Shown in pieces: positions 46,801 to 59,682 of a stretch of DNA of 64,000 nucleotides. The notes below the pieces were generated by a model. That model saw nothing but the letters and a program-made list of their open reading frames with translations, was not told where the DNA came from and ran no database searches. The stretch is taken from positions 8,187,806 through 8,251,805 of the forward strand of contig CM043954.1 in assembly GCA_014529385.2 (NCBI GenBank), given 5' to 3'. How positions within the stretch are numbered: position 1 is the first letter of the stretch; the number at the start of each line of letters is the position of its first letter. This DNA is from Adiantum capillus-veneris. Taxonomy: Eukaryota > Streptophyta > Polypodiopsida > Polypodiales > Pteridaceae. Both the position numbers and the translations under genes were made by a program.

Positions 46801-49800
46801 GATATCTTTTACATGTGGTGTTTAACGTCAAGGTCAGCCACTTGTCCAAGCTATTATCCCTAGTAGCATGAGTGGTTTGGTCTCAAGATTCACCACTTTT
46901 CCACTCTATGTCATTATATTAAGAACATCTGGGTGTTAAGGTCGACCGCTTGTTCAACCTATAAGGGTATATCTTAAAGGCTATTCTTTCTCACCACTTG
47001 AAATTTCCATGATATGTTTTACATGGGGGTTTGGTTCCAAGGTCCACCACTTATCCAAGCTAACTTTATTCTTCTCATAGAGATAAGCAAAGGTTCACCA
47101 CTTGTCCAAGCTAGGCTCCATTGAAACATGGAGAGAAGGATGCTCCACCATTTGTCCAAGCCAGGTTTGATTGAAACATCAAGAGAAGCAAGCTGCACCA
47201 TGTGTCCAAAACGCTAGGCTCCATTGAAATATCTTAAACCCATGATATTTCTGACATGGGGGGTTTACATTCAAGGTCCACCACTTGTCCAACCTATTAT
47301 CCTTAGAAGCAGGAGCGGTTTGGTCTCAAGATTCACCACTTTTCCACTCTGTGTCGTTATATTAAAAAGATCTAGGTTTTAAGGTCGACCACTTGTCCAA
47401 CCTATAAGGCTAGATCTTAAAGGGTATTATTTCTCACCACTTGGAATGACCATGATATGTTTTACATGGGGGTTTGGTTCCAAGGTCCACCACTTGTCCA
47501 AGTTAACTCTATGGAAACATAGAGAGAAGCAAAGGTCCACCACTTGTCCAAGCTAGGCTCCATTGAGACATTTAGAGAAGGATGATCCCCCATTGGTGGA
47601 AGATAGGCTTCATTGAAACATGAAAAGAAGCAAGGTGCACCATGTCTCCAAGATGCTAGTGTCCATTGAAATACCTTAAACCCACGATATCTTTTCCATG
47701 TGGGGTTTAACGTCAAGGTCAGCCACTTGTCGAAGCTATTATCCCTAGTAGCATGAGTGGTTTGGTCTCATGATTCACCACTTTTTCACTCTATGTCATT
47801 ATATTAAGAAGATCTGGGTGTTAAGGTCCATCACTTGTCCAACCTATAAGGCTATATCTTAAATGGTATTATTTACCACCACTTGGAATGCACATGATAG
47901 GTTTTACATAGGGGTCTGGTTCCAAGGTCCACCACTTATGCAAGCTAACTTTATTCTTCTCATAGAGAGAAGCAAAGGTCCACCACTTTTTCACTATATG
48001 TCATTATATTAAGAATATCTGGGTGTTAAGGTCCATCACTTGTCGAACCTATACGGCTATATATTAAGGGTTATTCTTTCTGACCACTTGGAGTTACCAT
48101 GATAGGTTTTACATGGGGATTTGGCTCCAAGGTCCACCACTTGTCCAAGCTTACTCTATTGAAACATAGAGAGAAGCAAAGGTCCACCACTTGTCCAAGC
48201 TAGGGTCCATTGAAACATGGAGAGAAGGATGCTCCACCATTTGTCCAAGATAGGATCCATTGAAACATGAAGAGAAGCAAGCTGCACCATGTCTCCAAGA
48301 TGCTAGCCTCCATCGAAATACCTTAAACCCATGCTATTTTGTACATGGGGAGTTTACATTCAAGATCAACCACTTGTCCAACCTCTTATCGCTAGTAGCA
48401 TGAGTGGTTTGCTCTCAAGATTCACCATTTTTCTACTGTATGTCATTATATTAAGAATATCTGGGTGTTAAGGTCCACCACTTGTCCAACCTATAAGATT
48501 ATATCTTAATGGTTATTCTTTCTGACCACTTGGAAAGACCATGATAGTTTTTACATGGGGGTTTGGTTCCAAGGTCCACCACTTGTCCAAGCTAACTCTA
48601 TTGAAAGATAGACAGAAGCAAAGGTCCACCACTTGTCCAAGCTAGGCTCCATTGAAACATATAGAGAAGGATGCTCCATCATTTTTCCAAGATAGGCTCC
48701 ATTGAAACATGAAGAGAAGCAAGCTGCACCATTTCTCCAAGATGCTAGGCTCTATTAAAGTACCTTAAACCCACGATATTTCTTACATGGGGGGTTCACA
48801 TTCACGGTCCACCACTTGTCCAACCTATTATCCTTAGTAGCATGAGTGGTTTGGTCTCAAGATTCACCACTTTTTCACTCTATGTCATTATATTAAGAAT
48901 ATCTGGGTTTTAAGGTCGACCACTTGTCCAACCTATAACCCTATATCTTAAAGGGTATTCTCTCTCAACACTTAAAATGACCATGATATGTTTTACATGG
49001 GGGTTTGGTTCCAAGGTCCACAACTTGTCCAAGCTAAATCTATGGAAACATAGAGAGAAGAAAAGGTTTACCAATTGTCCAAACTAGGATCCATTGAAAC
49101 ATGGAGAGAAGGATGAGTCACCATTTGTCAAAGATAGGCTTCATTGAAACATGAAGAGAAGCAAGCTGCACCATGTCTCCAAGATGCTAGGATCCATTGA
49201 AATACCTTAAACCCACGATATTTTTTACATGTGGGGTTTAAATTCAAGGTCAAAAACTTGTCCAAGCTATTATCCCTAGTAGCATGACTGGTTTGGTCTC
49301 AAGATTCACCACTTTTCCACTCTATGTCATTATATTAAGAAGATCAGGGTGTTAAGGTTGACCACTTGTCCAACCTATAAGGGTATATCTTAAAGGGTAT
49401 TCTTTTTCACCACTTGAAATGTCCATGATATGTTTTACATGGGGGTTTGGTTCCACGGTCCACCAGTTATCCAAGGTAGGCTCCATTGAAACATGGAGAG
49501 AAGGATGCTCCACCATTTGTCGAAGCTAACTCTATTGAAACATGGGGGGTTTACGTTCATAGTCCACCACTTGTCCAGGCTATTATCACTAGTAGCATGA
49601 GTGGTTTTGTTTCAAGATTCACCACTTTTTCACTCTATGTCATTATATTAAGAATATCTGGGTGTTAAGGTTCACCACTTGTCCAACCTATAAGGCTATA
49701 TCTTAATGGTTGTTCTTTCTCACCACTTGGAGTGACCATGATAGGTTTTACATTGGCGTTTGGTTCCAAGGTTCGCCACTTGTCCAAGCTAACTCTATTG

Positions 49801-52800
49801 AAACATAGAGAGAAGCAAAGGTCCACCACTTGTCCAAGCTAGGGTCCATTGAAACATGGAGAGAAGGATGCTCCACCATTTGTCCAAGATAGGCTTCATT
49901 GAAACATGAAGAGAACCAAGGTGCACCATGTCTCCAAGATGCTAGGCTCCATCTAAATGCCTTAAACCCACGATATTTCGTAGATGGGGGGTTTACATTC
50001 AAGGTCCACCACTTGTCCAACCTATTATTGGTAGTAGCATGAGTGGTTTGCTCTCAAGATTCACCACTATTCCACTCTATGTCATTATATTAGGAATATC
50101 TAGGTGCTAACGTCCACCACTTGTCCAACCTATAAGGCTATATCTTAAATGATATTTTTTCTCACCACTTGGAATGTGCATGATATGTTTTACATGGGGG
50201 TTTAGTTCCCAGGTCCACCACTTGTCCAAGCTAACTCTATTGAAACATAGAGAGAAACAAAGGTCCACCACTTGTCCAAGCTAGGCTCCATTGAAACATG
50301 GAGAGAAGCATGCTCCACCATTTGTCGAAGCTAACTCTATTGAAACATGGGGGGTTTACGTTCAAGGTCCACCACTTGTCCAAGCTATTATCGCTAGTAG
50401 CATGAGTGGTTTTGTCTCAACATTCATCACTTTTTCACTCTATGTCATTATATTAAGAATATTAGGGTGTTAATGTCCACCACTTGTTCAACCTATAAGG
50501 CTATATATTAAAGGTTATTCTTTCTCACCACTTGGAGTGACCATGATAGGTTTTACATGGGGTTTTGGTTCCAAAGTCCACCACTTGTCCAAGATAACTC
50601 TATTGAATCATAGAGAGAAGCAAAGGATTACCACCTGTCCAAGCTAGGGTCCATTGAAACATGGAAAGAAGGATGCTCCACCATTTGTCCAAGATAGGCT
50701 CCATCGACAAATGAAGAGAAGCAAGATGCACCATGTCTCCAAGATGTAAGGCTCAATCCAAATATCTTAAACCCACCATATTTTGTACATGGGGGATTTA
50801 CATTCAAGGGCCACCACTTGTCCAAGCTATTATCGCTAGTAGCATGAGTGGGTTTGTCTCAAGATTCACCACTTTTTCACTCTATTTCATTATATTAATA
50901 AGATCTGGGTATTAAGGTCCACCACTTGTCCAACCTATAAGCCTATATCTTAAAGGGTATTCTTTCTCACCACTTCGAATGACCATGATAGGTTTTACAT
51001 GGGGATTTGGTTCCAAAGTCCACCACTTGTCCAAGCTAACTCTATTGAAACATAGAGAGAAGCAAAGGTCCACCACTTGTCCAAGCTAGGGTCCATTGAA
51101 ACATGGAGAGAAGGATGCTCCACCATTTGTCCAAGATACGCTCCATTGAAACATGAAGAGAAGCAAGCTACACCATGTCTCCAAGATGCTAGGCTCCATT
51201 GAAATACCTTAAACCCATGATATTTCGTACATGGGGGGTTTACATTCAAGTTCCACCACTTGTCCAAGCTATTATCGCTAGTAGCATGAGTGGTTTTGTC
51301 TCAAGATTCACCACTTTTTCACTCTATGTCATTATATTAAGAATATGTAGGTGTTAACGTCCACCACTTGTCCAACGTATAAGGCTATATCTTAAAGGTT
51401 ATTCTTTCTTACCACTTGGAGTGACCATGATAGGTTTTACATGGGAGTTTGGTTCCAAGGTCCACCACTTGTCCAAGCTAACTCTATTGAAACATAGAGA
51501 GAAGCAAAGGTCCACCACTTGTCCAAGTTAGGGTCCATTGAAACATGGAGAGAAGGATGCTTTACCATTTGTCCAAGATAGGCTCCATTGAAACATGAAA
51601 AGAAGCAAGCTATACCATGTCTCCAAGATGTTAGGCTCCATCCAAATACCTTAAACCCACGATATTTCGTAGATGGGGGGTTTACTTTCAAGGTCCACCA
51701 CTTGTCCAAGCTATTATCGCTAGTAGCATGAGTGGTTTGGTCTCAAGATTCACCACTTTTTCACTCTATGTCATTATATTAAGAATATTAGGGTGTTAAG
51801 ATCGACCACTTGTCCAACCTATAAGGCTATATCTTAAAGGTTATTCTTTCTTACCACTTGGAGTGACCATGATAGGTTTTACATGGGGGTTTGGTTCCAA
51901 GGTCCACCACTTGTCCAAGCTAACTCTATTGAATCATAGAGAGAAGCAAAGGTCCACCACTTGTCCAAGCTAGGGTCCATTGAAACATGGAGAGAAGGAT
52001 GCTCCACCATTTGTCCAAGATAGGCTCCATTGAAACATGAAGAGAAGCAAGATGCACCATGTCCCCAAGATGCTAGGCTTCATCAAAATACCCTAAACCC
52101 ACTATATTTCGTAGATGGGGGGTTTACATTCAAGGTCCACCACTTGTCCAAGTATTATCACTAGTAGCATGAGTGGTTTTGTCTCAAGATTCACCACTTT
52201 TTCACTCTATGTCATTATATTAAGAATATGTGGGTGTTAAGGTCCACCACTTGTCCAACCTATAAGGCTATATCTTAAAGGTTTTTCTTTGTTACCACTT
52301 GGAGTGACCATGATAGGTTTTACATGGGGGTTTGGTTCCAAGGTCCACCACTTGTCCAAGCTAACTCTATTGAAACATAGAGAGAAGCAAAGGTCCACCA
52401 CTTGTCCAAGCTAGGGTCCATTGAAACATGGAGAGAAGGATGCTCCACCATTTGTCCAAGATACCTTAAACCCACGATATTTCGTAGATGGGGGGTTTAC
52501 TTTCAAGGTCCACCACTTGTCCAACCTATTATCGCTAGTAGCATGATTGGTTTGGTCTCAAGATTCACCAGTTTTCCACTCTATGTCATTATATTAAGAA
52601 TATCTGGGTGTTAAGGTCCACCATGTGTCCAACCTATAAGGCTATATCTTAAATGATATTTTTTGTCACCACTTGGAATGTGCATGATATGTTTTGCATG
52701 GGGTTTTGTTCCAAGGTCCACCACTTCTCCAAGCTAGATTTATTACATATATATTATGCATACAATATTCAACTAGATTCCCTGCCTATCATGTCCAGTA

Positions 52801-53175
52801 GCATGGGTGGTTTGGTCTCAAGATTCACCAGTTTTCTACTGGTCCAAGCTATTATCGCTAGTAGCATGAGTGGTTTGGTCTCAAGATTCACCACTTTTCC
52901 ACTCTATGTCATTATATTAAGAATATCTGGGTGTTAAGGTCCACCACTTGTCCAACCTATAAGGCTATATCTTAAATGATATTTTTTCTCACCACTTGGA
53001 ATGTGCATGATATGTTTTACATGGGGTTTTGTTCCAAGGTCCACCACTTGTCCAAGCTAGATCTATTACATATATATTATACATACAATATTCAACTAGA
53101 TTCCCTACCTATCATGTTTAGTAGAATGGATGCTCTAGGTTTAAGGTCCACCACTTGTCCAACCTATACTCTCTT
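43860..53175. repeat. Main right-arm satellite array, about 440-bp higher-order units
   Basis: About 9.3 kb with roughly 20 higher-order units. The marker CAACCTATAAGGCTATATCTTAA-like clause recurs near 46078, 46520, 46960, 47400, 47850, 48490, 48930, 49380, 50130, 50500, 50935, 51375, 51815, 52260, 52640 and 52960. In the unit 51014-51455 monomers start at about 51014, 51066, 51117, 51170, 51248, 51307, 51357 and 51408, so one unit is eight monomers of about 50-78 bp sharing CCACCACTTGTCCAA. The array lies between the divergent chimeric gene and transposase gene. A 90-codon - strand frame (MDKWWTL...) recurs once per unit. Confidence 0.95.
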
Positions 53176-53460
53176 ATGTAAGGCAGATCTCGCTATAAAT
53201 TCAAAACCTTCCCGCCTAAATTTAAAATTCAAAATCTTATCGCCTAAATTTAAAATATCCCTCCCAAATTTTAAATATCCCGCCCAAATTTTACAATTCA
53301 AACTTTTTTATAAAATTGAAATTTTACCACTTAAATTTAAAATATTCCACGTGAAATTGATTTTAAATTCAAGTTTACCACAAAAAGATATCATTATACC
53401 ACCTAAATTCAAATATGCAAACCTCAAATCATTATATTGTACATAAATTCAAAAAAATTC
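53176..53460. repeat. AT-rich short-repeat tract
   Basis: Imperfect repetition of CCTAAATTTAAAAT/CAAATTTTAAAT clauses of about 15-30 bp. No gene. Confidence 0.7.
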
Positions 53461-53786
53461 AAATTATCAATCCTAAAGTGATATTAGTTTGCATAGATAT
53501 GAATTTATCACACCTAAATTATGTCACCATGTTAGAGAGAGTGGTTAGAGAATTTGAACAAGGTCCACCACTTGTCCAACCTAGATACCAAGAAGGATTG
53601 AGTGTACAAGGTATTGTTTGGATGTCCTTATAGTCCACTGGTCTCAAGGTCCACCGCTTGTGGTAAGGGTCACCAAAAAGTGTATATATTCATCCAAATA
53701 AATACACGTATTTTTGGTCTACATGTCCTAGTTTCAACCATTTATGTCCATTAGGTGTATCACTAAACAACACTACTTTTTTTTAG

Positions 53787-53886
53787 AAACAGAAGTTACA
53801 ATCATATCTACAAATGGATTAGAGGAAAATCAGCTCAGCATACATCCAGAACTCGCTACAAGAATCGACTTTAACAGATCACGCAA
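53787..53886 (+). CDS. Candidate upstream exon of the transposase gene
   Basis: 100-nt segment preceded by CTTTTTTTTAG and followed by GTAAGTC, a consensus splice pair. It is open in one frame (TEVTIISTNGLEENQLSIHP, then ELATRIDFNRSR), leaving two bases AA. The next acceptor (TTACAG before 56175) supplies G and then ATG GAC, so the joined frame runs straight into the transposase. The intron would be 53887-56174 (2288 nt) and is filled with repeats. Earlier exons may exist but I did not find one. Confidence 0.55.
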
Positions 53887-54112
53887 GTAAGTCTTCCATT
53901 CAAGTTTACTAGTATTACAATGTGTTAGTTATTTGTGATATTTATGTATGTATATATACTCTGTGTGCATATCGTAATTAAGTGTAATTGTGTATCTGCA
54001 TTATGTATGAGTATTACAATGAAATAACACAAATATACATACATACACATAGATAACACAGACGCACAAATACATGAGCATGTATTTTCAAGAGAGAGAT
54101 AGCAAGATACAG

Positions 54113-54115
<3 letters not shown>

Positions 54116-54151
<36 letters not shown>

Positions 54152-54440
54152 CCTGTTTTCTAGAGAGAGGAGAGAGAGAAAGATAACAGATTTCACTGTG
54201 TTTATGTATGTGAAAGAGAGGAAGACGATGTATGGGAATATGTGCACGTAGTTTCAAGAGAGAGACAACAAGATAACAGATTTCATTGTGGTTATGTATG
54301 TGGAAGAGAGGAAGACGATGTGTGGGAATATGTGCATGAATTTTCATGAGAGAGACAACAAGATAACAGATTTCACTGTGGTTATGTATGTGGAAGAGAG
54401 GAAGACGATGTGTGGGAATATGTGTATGTGTGCGGGGATA
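54116..54440. repeat. (GA)n tract and three 90-bp tandem repeats in an intron
   Basis: (GA)n near 54116-54148. Then AGATAACAGATTTCA recurs at 54181, 54271 and 54361, a 90-bp period, with units GAGGAAGACGATG and TGGGAATATGTG. All within the predicted transposase intron. Confidence 0.92.
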
Positions 54441-55015
54441 CTTTTAAACTATGTATCTCTGTCTTTTGATGAGAGAGTGTGTGTGCAAGAAAGAGTTACA
54501 GAGAACCATCTTCTCTATATGGAGAAAGACAAAGAGTGAGAGAGAGAGAAATACCTGCTTTTTCTCTATTTGTGAGGTGTGCAATGTCTTCTGAGAAGAA
54601 GCTATGCCCGATCCTGCCCTTCTGGAAAGCGTTGCGTACACTGCTGTTTCTTTATCTTGTGCGCGAACTTTCAATTCTATGCGCTCCACCTGTGTGTTGT
54701 GTACAATGTCGGGTTTGCTCCTCTATGAGCGCGTATACTCCAACTGTGTGCAATCCGTGTGCGCTTTCTGTGTGTTTGCTGCTCGCCTGCTTTCTCTGTG
54801 TGCATTGCTCGTGCGCTCTCTCTGTGCCTAATCTTGATAGGGTTTATTAGAATGCCACGTTAACTACTTGCCCATGTTTTATCATAGGATTAGAAAAAAC
54901 AAAAGCAGTATAAAACATTAACCAATTCACACGGCCAAAATTAAAGAAATCATGGTTGAAAATATGCAAAACATGCGTAAAGCTATACTAGAGATTCACT
55001 TTTTTTTTAAATCTC
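54441..55015. other. Intron sequence, no repeat or gene recognised
   Basis: Contains frames of up to 123 codons on the + strand (54479-54850), Cys-rich from TGTGTG runs. I see no domain and treat them as chance. Confidence 0.5.
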
Positions 55016-56090
55016 ATATAGCAAAGAGGCTTTGGTTTCGAGGTCCACCACTTGTCCAACCTTGCTTCCATTAAAGAAATGAGGGGCTACGTAAACATTG
55101 GCAAGCAAGGTAGCAAGGTCCTAAGGTATTTCACCTTGGATATTGGGCATTATAACTAGGTCCACCACTTGTCCAAGCTATGCTCTGATATAGAAAGGGG
55201 ATTTTGGTTTCAAGGTCCACCATGTGTTCAACCTTGCAAGACTCAAGGGATACTTGGACATTGGAAAGCATAGTCCTATAGTAGTTGATAGGTGGCAGTG
55301 GGTATTACAACTAGGTCCAACCTATGCTCTCATATAGCAAAGAGGCTTTGGTTTCAAGGTCCACCACTTGTCCAACCTTGCTTCCATTAAAGAAATGAGG
55401 GGCTACGTAAACATTGGCAAGCAAGGTAGCAAGGTCCTAAGGTATTTCACCTTGGATATTGGGCATTATAACTAGGTCCACCATTTGTCCAAGCTATGCT
55501 CTCATATAGAAAGGGGATTTTGGTTTCAAGGTCCACCACGTGTGCAACCTTGCAAGACTCAAGGGATACTTGGACATTGGAAAGCATAGTCCTATAGTAG
55601 TTGATAGGTGGCAGTGGGTATTACAACTAGGTCCAACCTATGCTCTCATATAGCAAAGAGGCTTTGGTTTCAAGGTCTACCACTTGTCTAGCCTTGCTTC
55701 CATTAAATAAATGAGGGGCTACGTAAACATTGGCAAGCAAGGTAGCAAGGTCCTATGGTGTTTCACCTTGGATATTGGGCATTATAACTAGGTCCACCAC
55801 TTGTCCAAGCTATGCTCTGATATAGAAAGGGGATTTTCGTTTCAAGTTCCACCACGTGTTCAACCTTGAAAGACTCAAGGGATACTTGGACATTGGAAAG
55901 CATAGTCCTATAGTAGTTGATAGGTGGCAGTGGGTATTACAACTAGGTCCACCACTTGTCTAACCTATGCTCTAATATAGCAAGGATACTTTCGTTTCAA
56001 GATCCACCATAATTTCCAACCTTGCTTCCATTAATATAGCAAGGAGGATTTGGTCTCAAGGTTCACCACTTGTCCAACCTATGCAAACCT
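55016..56090. repeat. Three 316-bp tandem units carrying satellite cores
   Basis: GGCTTTGG marks unit starts at 55028, 55343 and 55660. Each unit has GGTCCACCACTTGTCCAA cores in right-arm orientation plus ATGAGGGGCTACGTAAACAT and GGTGGCAGTGGGTATTAC. Units are nearly identical, so this expansion is recent. It ends in the same intron just before the acceptor at 56174. Confidence 0.94.
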
Positions 56091-56174
56091 TTTTCATGTT
56101 GTAGCATGATTTTTTGTTTGAAGAGTATTTTTCTATAACTATGGATTTAACAATGTAATATTTTTCACTTACAG

Positions 56175-59100
56175 GATGGACTTCGAATCTGGGGAGAAAG
56201 TACATATGATACTTGACAATGAAATTGTTGGTATTGGTTGTGTGTGTAGAACAGATCCAGATTCCACTTGTGGTGGTACAAAGATAGGGCAAGGAAATGT
56301 CTCCATACTAGTGGAGGAATGCTTGAAGGATGTGGTTCTACCTTTTCCTACAATGGATACTTCATCTCTCCAAGGCTCATTATGGAGTGTTGTTCGATGG
56401 TCAAAGCTTCTTTTGCAATCTTTTGTATTAAATGGGAACTTAATTGATCCACAGGAAAGCTACAATGGTGATGAAGAACATGATCATTCTAATCCTCTAG
56501 TTACAGATGCAATACCTATGACAAGCCCAGAATTTGAAGCAGTGATTCGAGAGTCTTGGAGAAATCAAAGGGTCCTTTTAAAAGATGACACAATGATGCA
56601 AACCATGAATGAAGGGACCATCATATATGTATTTCCACATGATTATGTCAACTTTCAGGAACTTGGTCCTGATTGTGTGGGTGTGTGTATTGAAAGAGAA
56701 AATGCAAGCATTGATGATGTGGTTGAAGTGGGTAGCATCACTTTGCTAAAGTGGCCCATCAAGCAGACAACAATGTTGAATGGGAGCCCATTACAACGCT
56801 TTGTTCCTATTGATGGCATGCATGCTACATATGAGGATGTATCCAACGATGACAATGTTGGAGAAAAACTTGATGGGAGTAATGTTGTCCAGTTCTCAAG
56901 GTCGAAGAGACAATACACTTTCATGAACACGACTCAAAAATCAAAAGCAACACCAGCTTCGACTTTTTACCTTTCAAACAAATCAATTCAAAGGGTATCA
57001 TGCATTGATTGTTGTGCACAAAAATGTTGCCAGTTTGCAGATCGTGATATGGTGACAAGGTTATGACAACACTTTTGGGGAGAGTCTCAAAAATCATGCA
57101 CTAATTATATTTATGATGTTCTTTCTATATGTTATCAGAAAGATGAGAAGTCAGCATACCAATTCAGGCTAAATGGCTCTATTGTTTGTTGTAGAGCATG
57201 GTATGAGCTACATGGAATACCAAAGACATCATTTTATCGATACAAGGAGAACTTTGAAAATGGTGTGCGCCAATATGTACATGGGAACACATGTACATTG
57301 AGAAGGGGACTTCAACATACTAGTTTAGCAAGAGCACTACTAAATGAGTTTGTGGAAAACAACTCTGAGAAGATGCCACATAGAAGTAGAACACTGCTAG
57401 ATGGCTCAAGAGAGACTCAATTGGTGATTCCATCAACATACAAACAAGTGGATATTTTATGTGAAATCAACACGACACTTGACCAAATGGGCTATGAGAA
57501 GAAGCTATCCCAATCTTCTTTTGGTAGAATTTGGAACAAAGAGTACCCACATGTCACTTTAACAAAAACGAGTGAGTTCTCTAAGTGCAATATTTGTAGC
57601 TCAATCAAGGCAAGGTTAGAAGCTAAACCTTCTCTTGAAGAGAGAGCTCTTCTCTTGATGGAGAGAGAAGTTCACATGGCACAACAAAAGAGTTGCAGAA
57701 GCCTATATTATGCATGGCGCACGTATTCAGAAACTCAACCACAAAAATATTTATGCATAATCCATGATAAGATGGATCAAAAGAAGACTGCCATTCCTAG
57801 ATTACGTATTGTTCCTAAGGATGTGGATTCAGGATATAATCTGCAGGTGGCATTGATTGGCATGATCACTCATGGACATGGAGAAGGTCATTACGGACAC
57901 TTTGTCTTGAATGGTTTGTGGCCAGCTGATCCAAATCTTACAATTGGCTCAATTGCTAATTGTTTACATAACCTAGAGAGGATAGATAAGCATCCTCTTG
58001 GTGATCTAGTAACAAATGGACTTCCAAGGAGCAATATTTCACTACTACATGCTTTGAACTCAAGGGATGCTTTGGACTACCATAACTTGAGTGATGGAAA
58101 AGAACCCATTGTGCAGTCGTCAGAAATTGCAGAAGAGGAATTGGGGTCAACATTTCGCAGATTGCCAAAGAACTTGTTGCTACAATTGGATAATTGTGCA
58201 GGGGAAAACAAAAATCGATACTTATTTGCCTATTTGTCAATTCTTTTTGCAAGGGATGTTTCCAAAACCATCCAGCTGGGATTTTTAATGGTTGGGCATA
58301 CACATGAGGACATAGACTCCATGTTTAGTAGGTTTTCAGAGAAGTTGAGAGTTACAAAAACCTATACTTTGCCACATTTGATGGATACATTACGAAACAG
58401 CTCATCTTCATCTCCAGCTCCATTTTTTCTCACAAAGATCCCCGATTTCAAGCAATATTGTGATGGCTATCTTTGTGATGGACAAGACATACTTGTTGGA
58501 CATTCCAAACCGCTTCAGTTCAGGTTCTTTATGCAGGATGAGACACCAATGATGCAATATAAGGCACATGTAGGTGTATCAAGTTGGAGTGGAAGTATTC
58601 ACCTTTGAAAAATAGACACAGAAGGCAAGCCAATGTTACCACATGGAGATCCACCTCTAGTACGAATGGCAGAGTATGTTCAGGCCCACGAAGAAGTCAT
58701 TTTGGGGCTAAAGAACTATATAAAATTTTGGAAAAATTTAGGGAATGGTTCAAGTATTCCGCGATATTATAGACCCATGATAGATTATTGGAGTAAGGTA
58801 ATTGGAGAGATTGGAAAAGCAATCATATCAGAGGGAGTCTTGTATGAAATGTTTTGGCCAAAAACTCAAGAATATTCTCACCTACAAAGCACTACAATGA
58901 ATTTGCAACAAGGAGCAGAAAGATTCCTAGGCCTTGAAGAGTTGAACGATCATTTTTGTGGGCCTCGATGAGATAGGCCAAGGGAAGAGTTTGACCCTAT
59001 GTTTGATGTGCACCAAGGTGACTTTCTTATGATTGTTCCGAGTGACACAGAATTCTATCCAGTGTGGCTTGCAATGGCTTTATCTGACATTGATAATGAG

Positions 59101-59406
59101 CCTACATCACCAAACTACAGAAAACTCTTGATTCAATATTGGGAACCTTGCGCGAGAAAAAGTGGGATGACAGATACTCAAGCTTAGAGTAATTGTTGGA
59201 AGGGTTATTGGGATGTCAACTATAAGGACCCACAAGTGTGGGAAACTGTAGATGCAATTGTTTGGTCATGGAGACCCAGCAAACAAGGACCATTTTTTAG
59301 AATAAAGATTCCAGAAATGCATGCTCTAAAAGCCAAAGAAGGCCTCACTCGTGCACATCAACCACACTTGGATCAAAGTTCAGATATGGTATCAAATGTG
59401 GAGTAG
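56175..59406 (+). pseudogene. RNase H-like transposase candidate of the DNA transposon
   Basis: A single frame of 1077 codons (ATG 56176 to TAG 59404) is broken only by TGA 57064, TGA 58606, TGA 58969 and TAG 59185, with no frameshift. Residues about 1-95 resemble the short module found near the start of some plant transposase-like proteins (IGCVCRTDPDSTCGG, QGNVSILVEECLKDVVLPFP). Residues about 275-300 are cysteine-rich (CIDCCAQKCCQF), followed by WYELHGIPKTSFYRYKENF. The core has CIIHDKMDQKK (first Asp), LLLQLDNCAGENKNRYLF (second Asp) and FLMVGHTHEDIDSMFSRF (acidic third position). That is the D, DN..QNK, GHT..D pattern of a DDE-type family I recall as DUF7869-like. The C-terminal 250 codons are unassigned. 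It would cut and join the transposon ends; this copy is dead unless stops are read through. Confidence 0.75.
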
Positions 59407-59682
59407 AATTATGTGGAGCTTCTATTGTGACTATACTAGTCAATTTGTAAACAAAATCTTTTTTGTATCTTCCTTTGTTTTATGTAATTTGTAGTTATTA
59501 TTCAAATCCATGTGTTGTACATCCTCTTGACTTTTGGTTTTTATCAACACCACAATCCTATGAGATTTTCACTTTATTTACTAACCACACACCTCAATTT
59601 TTTCCACTTTAAGTGGAAAATTCCCAAATTAAATGAATTTAGTCGATTTGGAGATTCCCATAATGTGAGATTTTTACCAAAA
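59407..59682 (+). other. 3' flank of transposase and right subterminal region
   Basis: 276 bp of AT-rich sequence with no satellite cores. No gene seen. Includes AATTTGGGAATTTT-like clauses that loosely mirror the left subterminal TGGGAAAATCCCAATTCCC. Confidence 0.5.

Noticed and set aside
43860-53175. Regularly spaced repeats resembling a CRISPR array
   Set aside because: Monomers are diverged, spacers are also repeated within 440-bp units, there are no cas genes, and all context is plant retroelements.
54479-54850. 123-codon Cys/Ser/Leu-rich + strand frame
   Set aside because: Lies in the predicted transposase intron, is driven by TGTG and CTCT composition, and has no domain.
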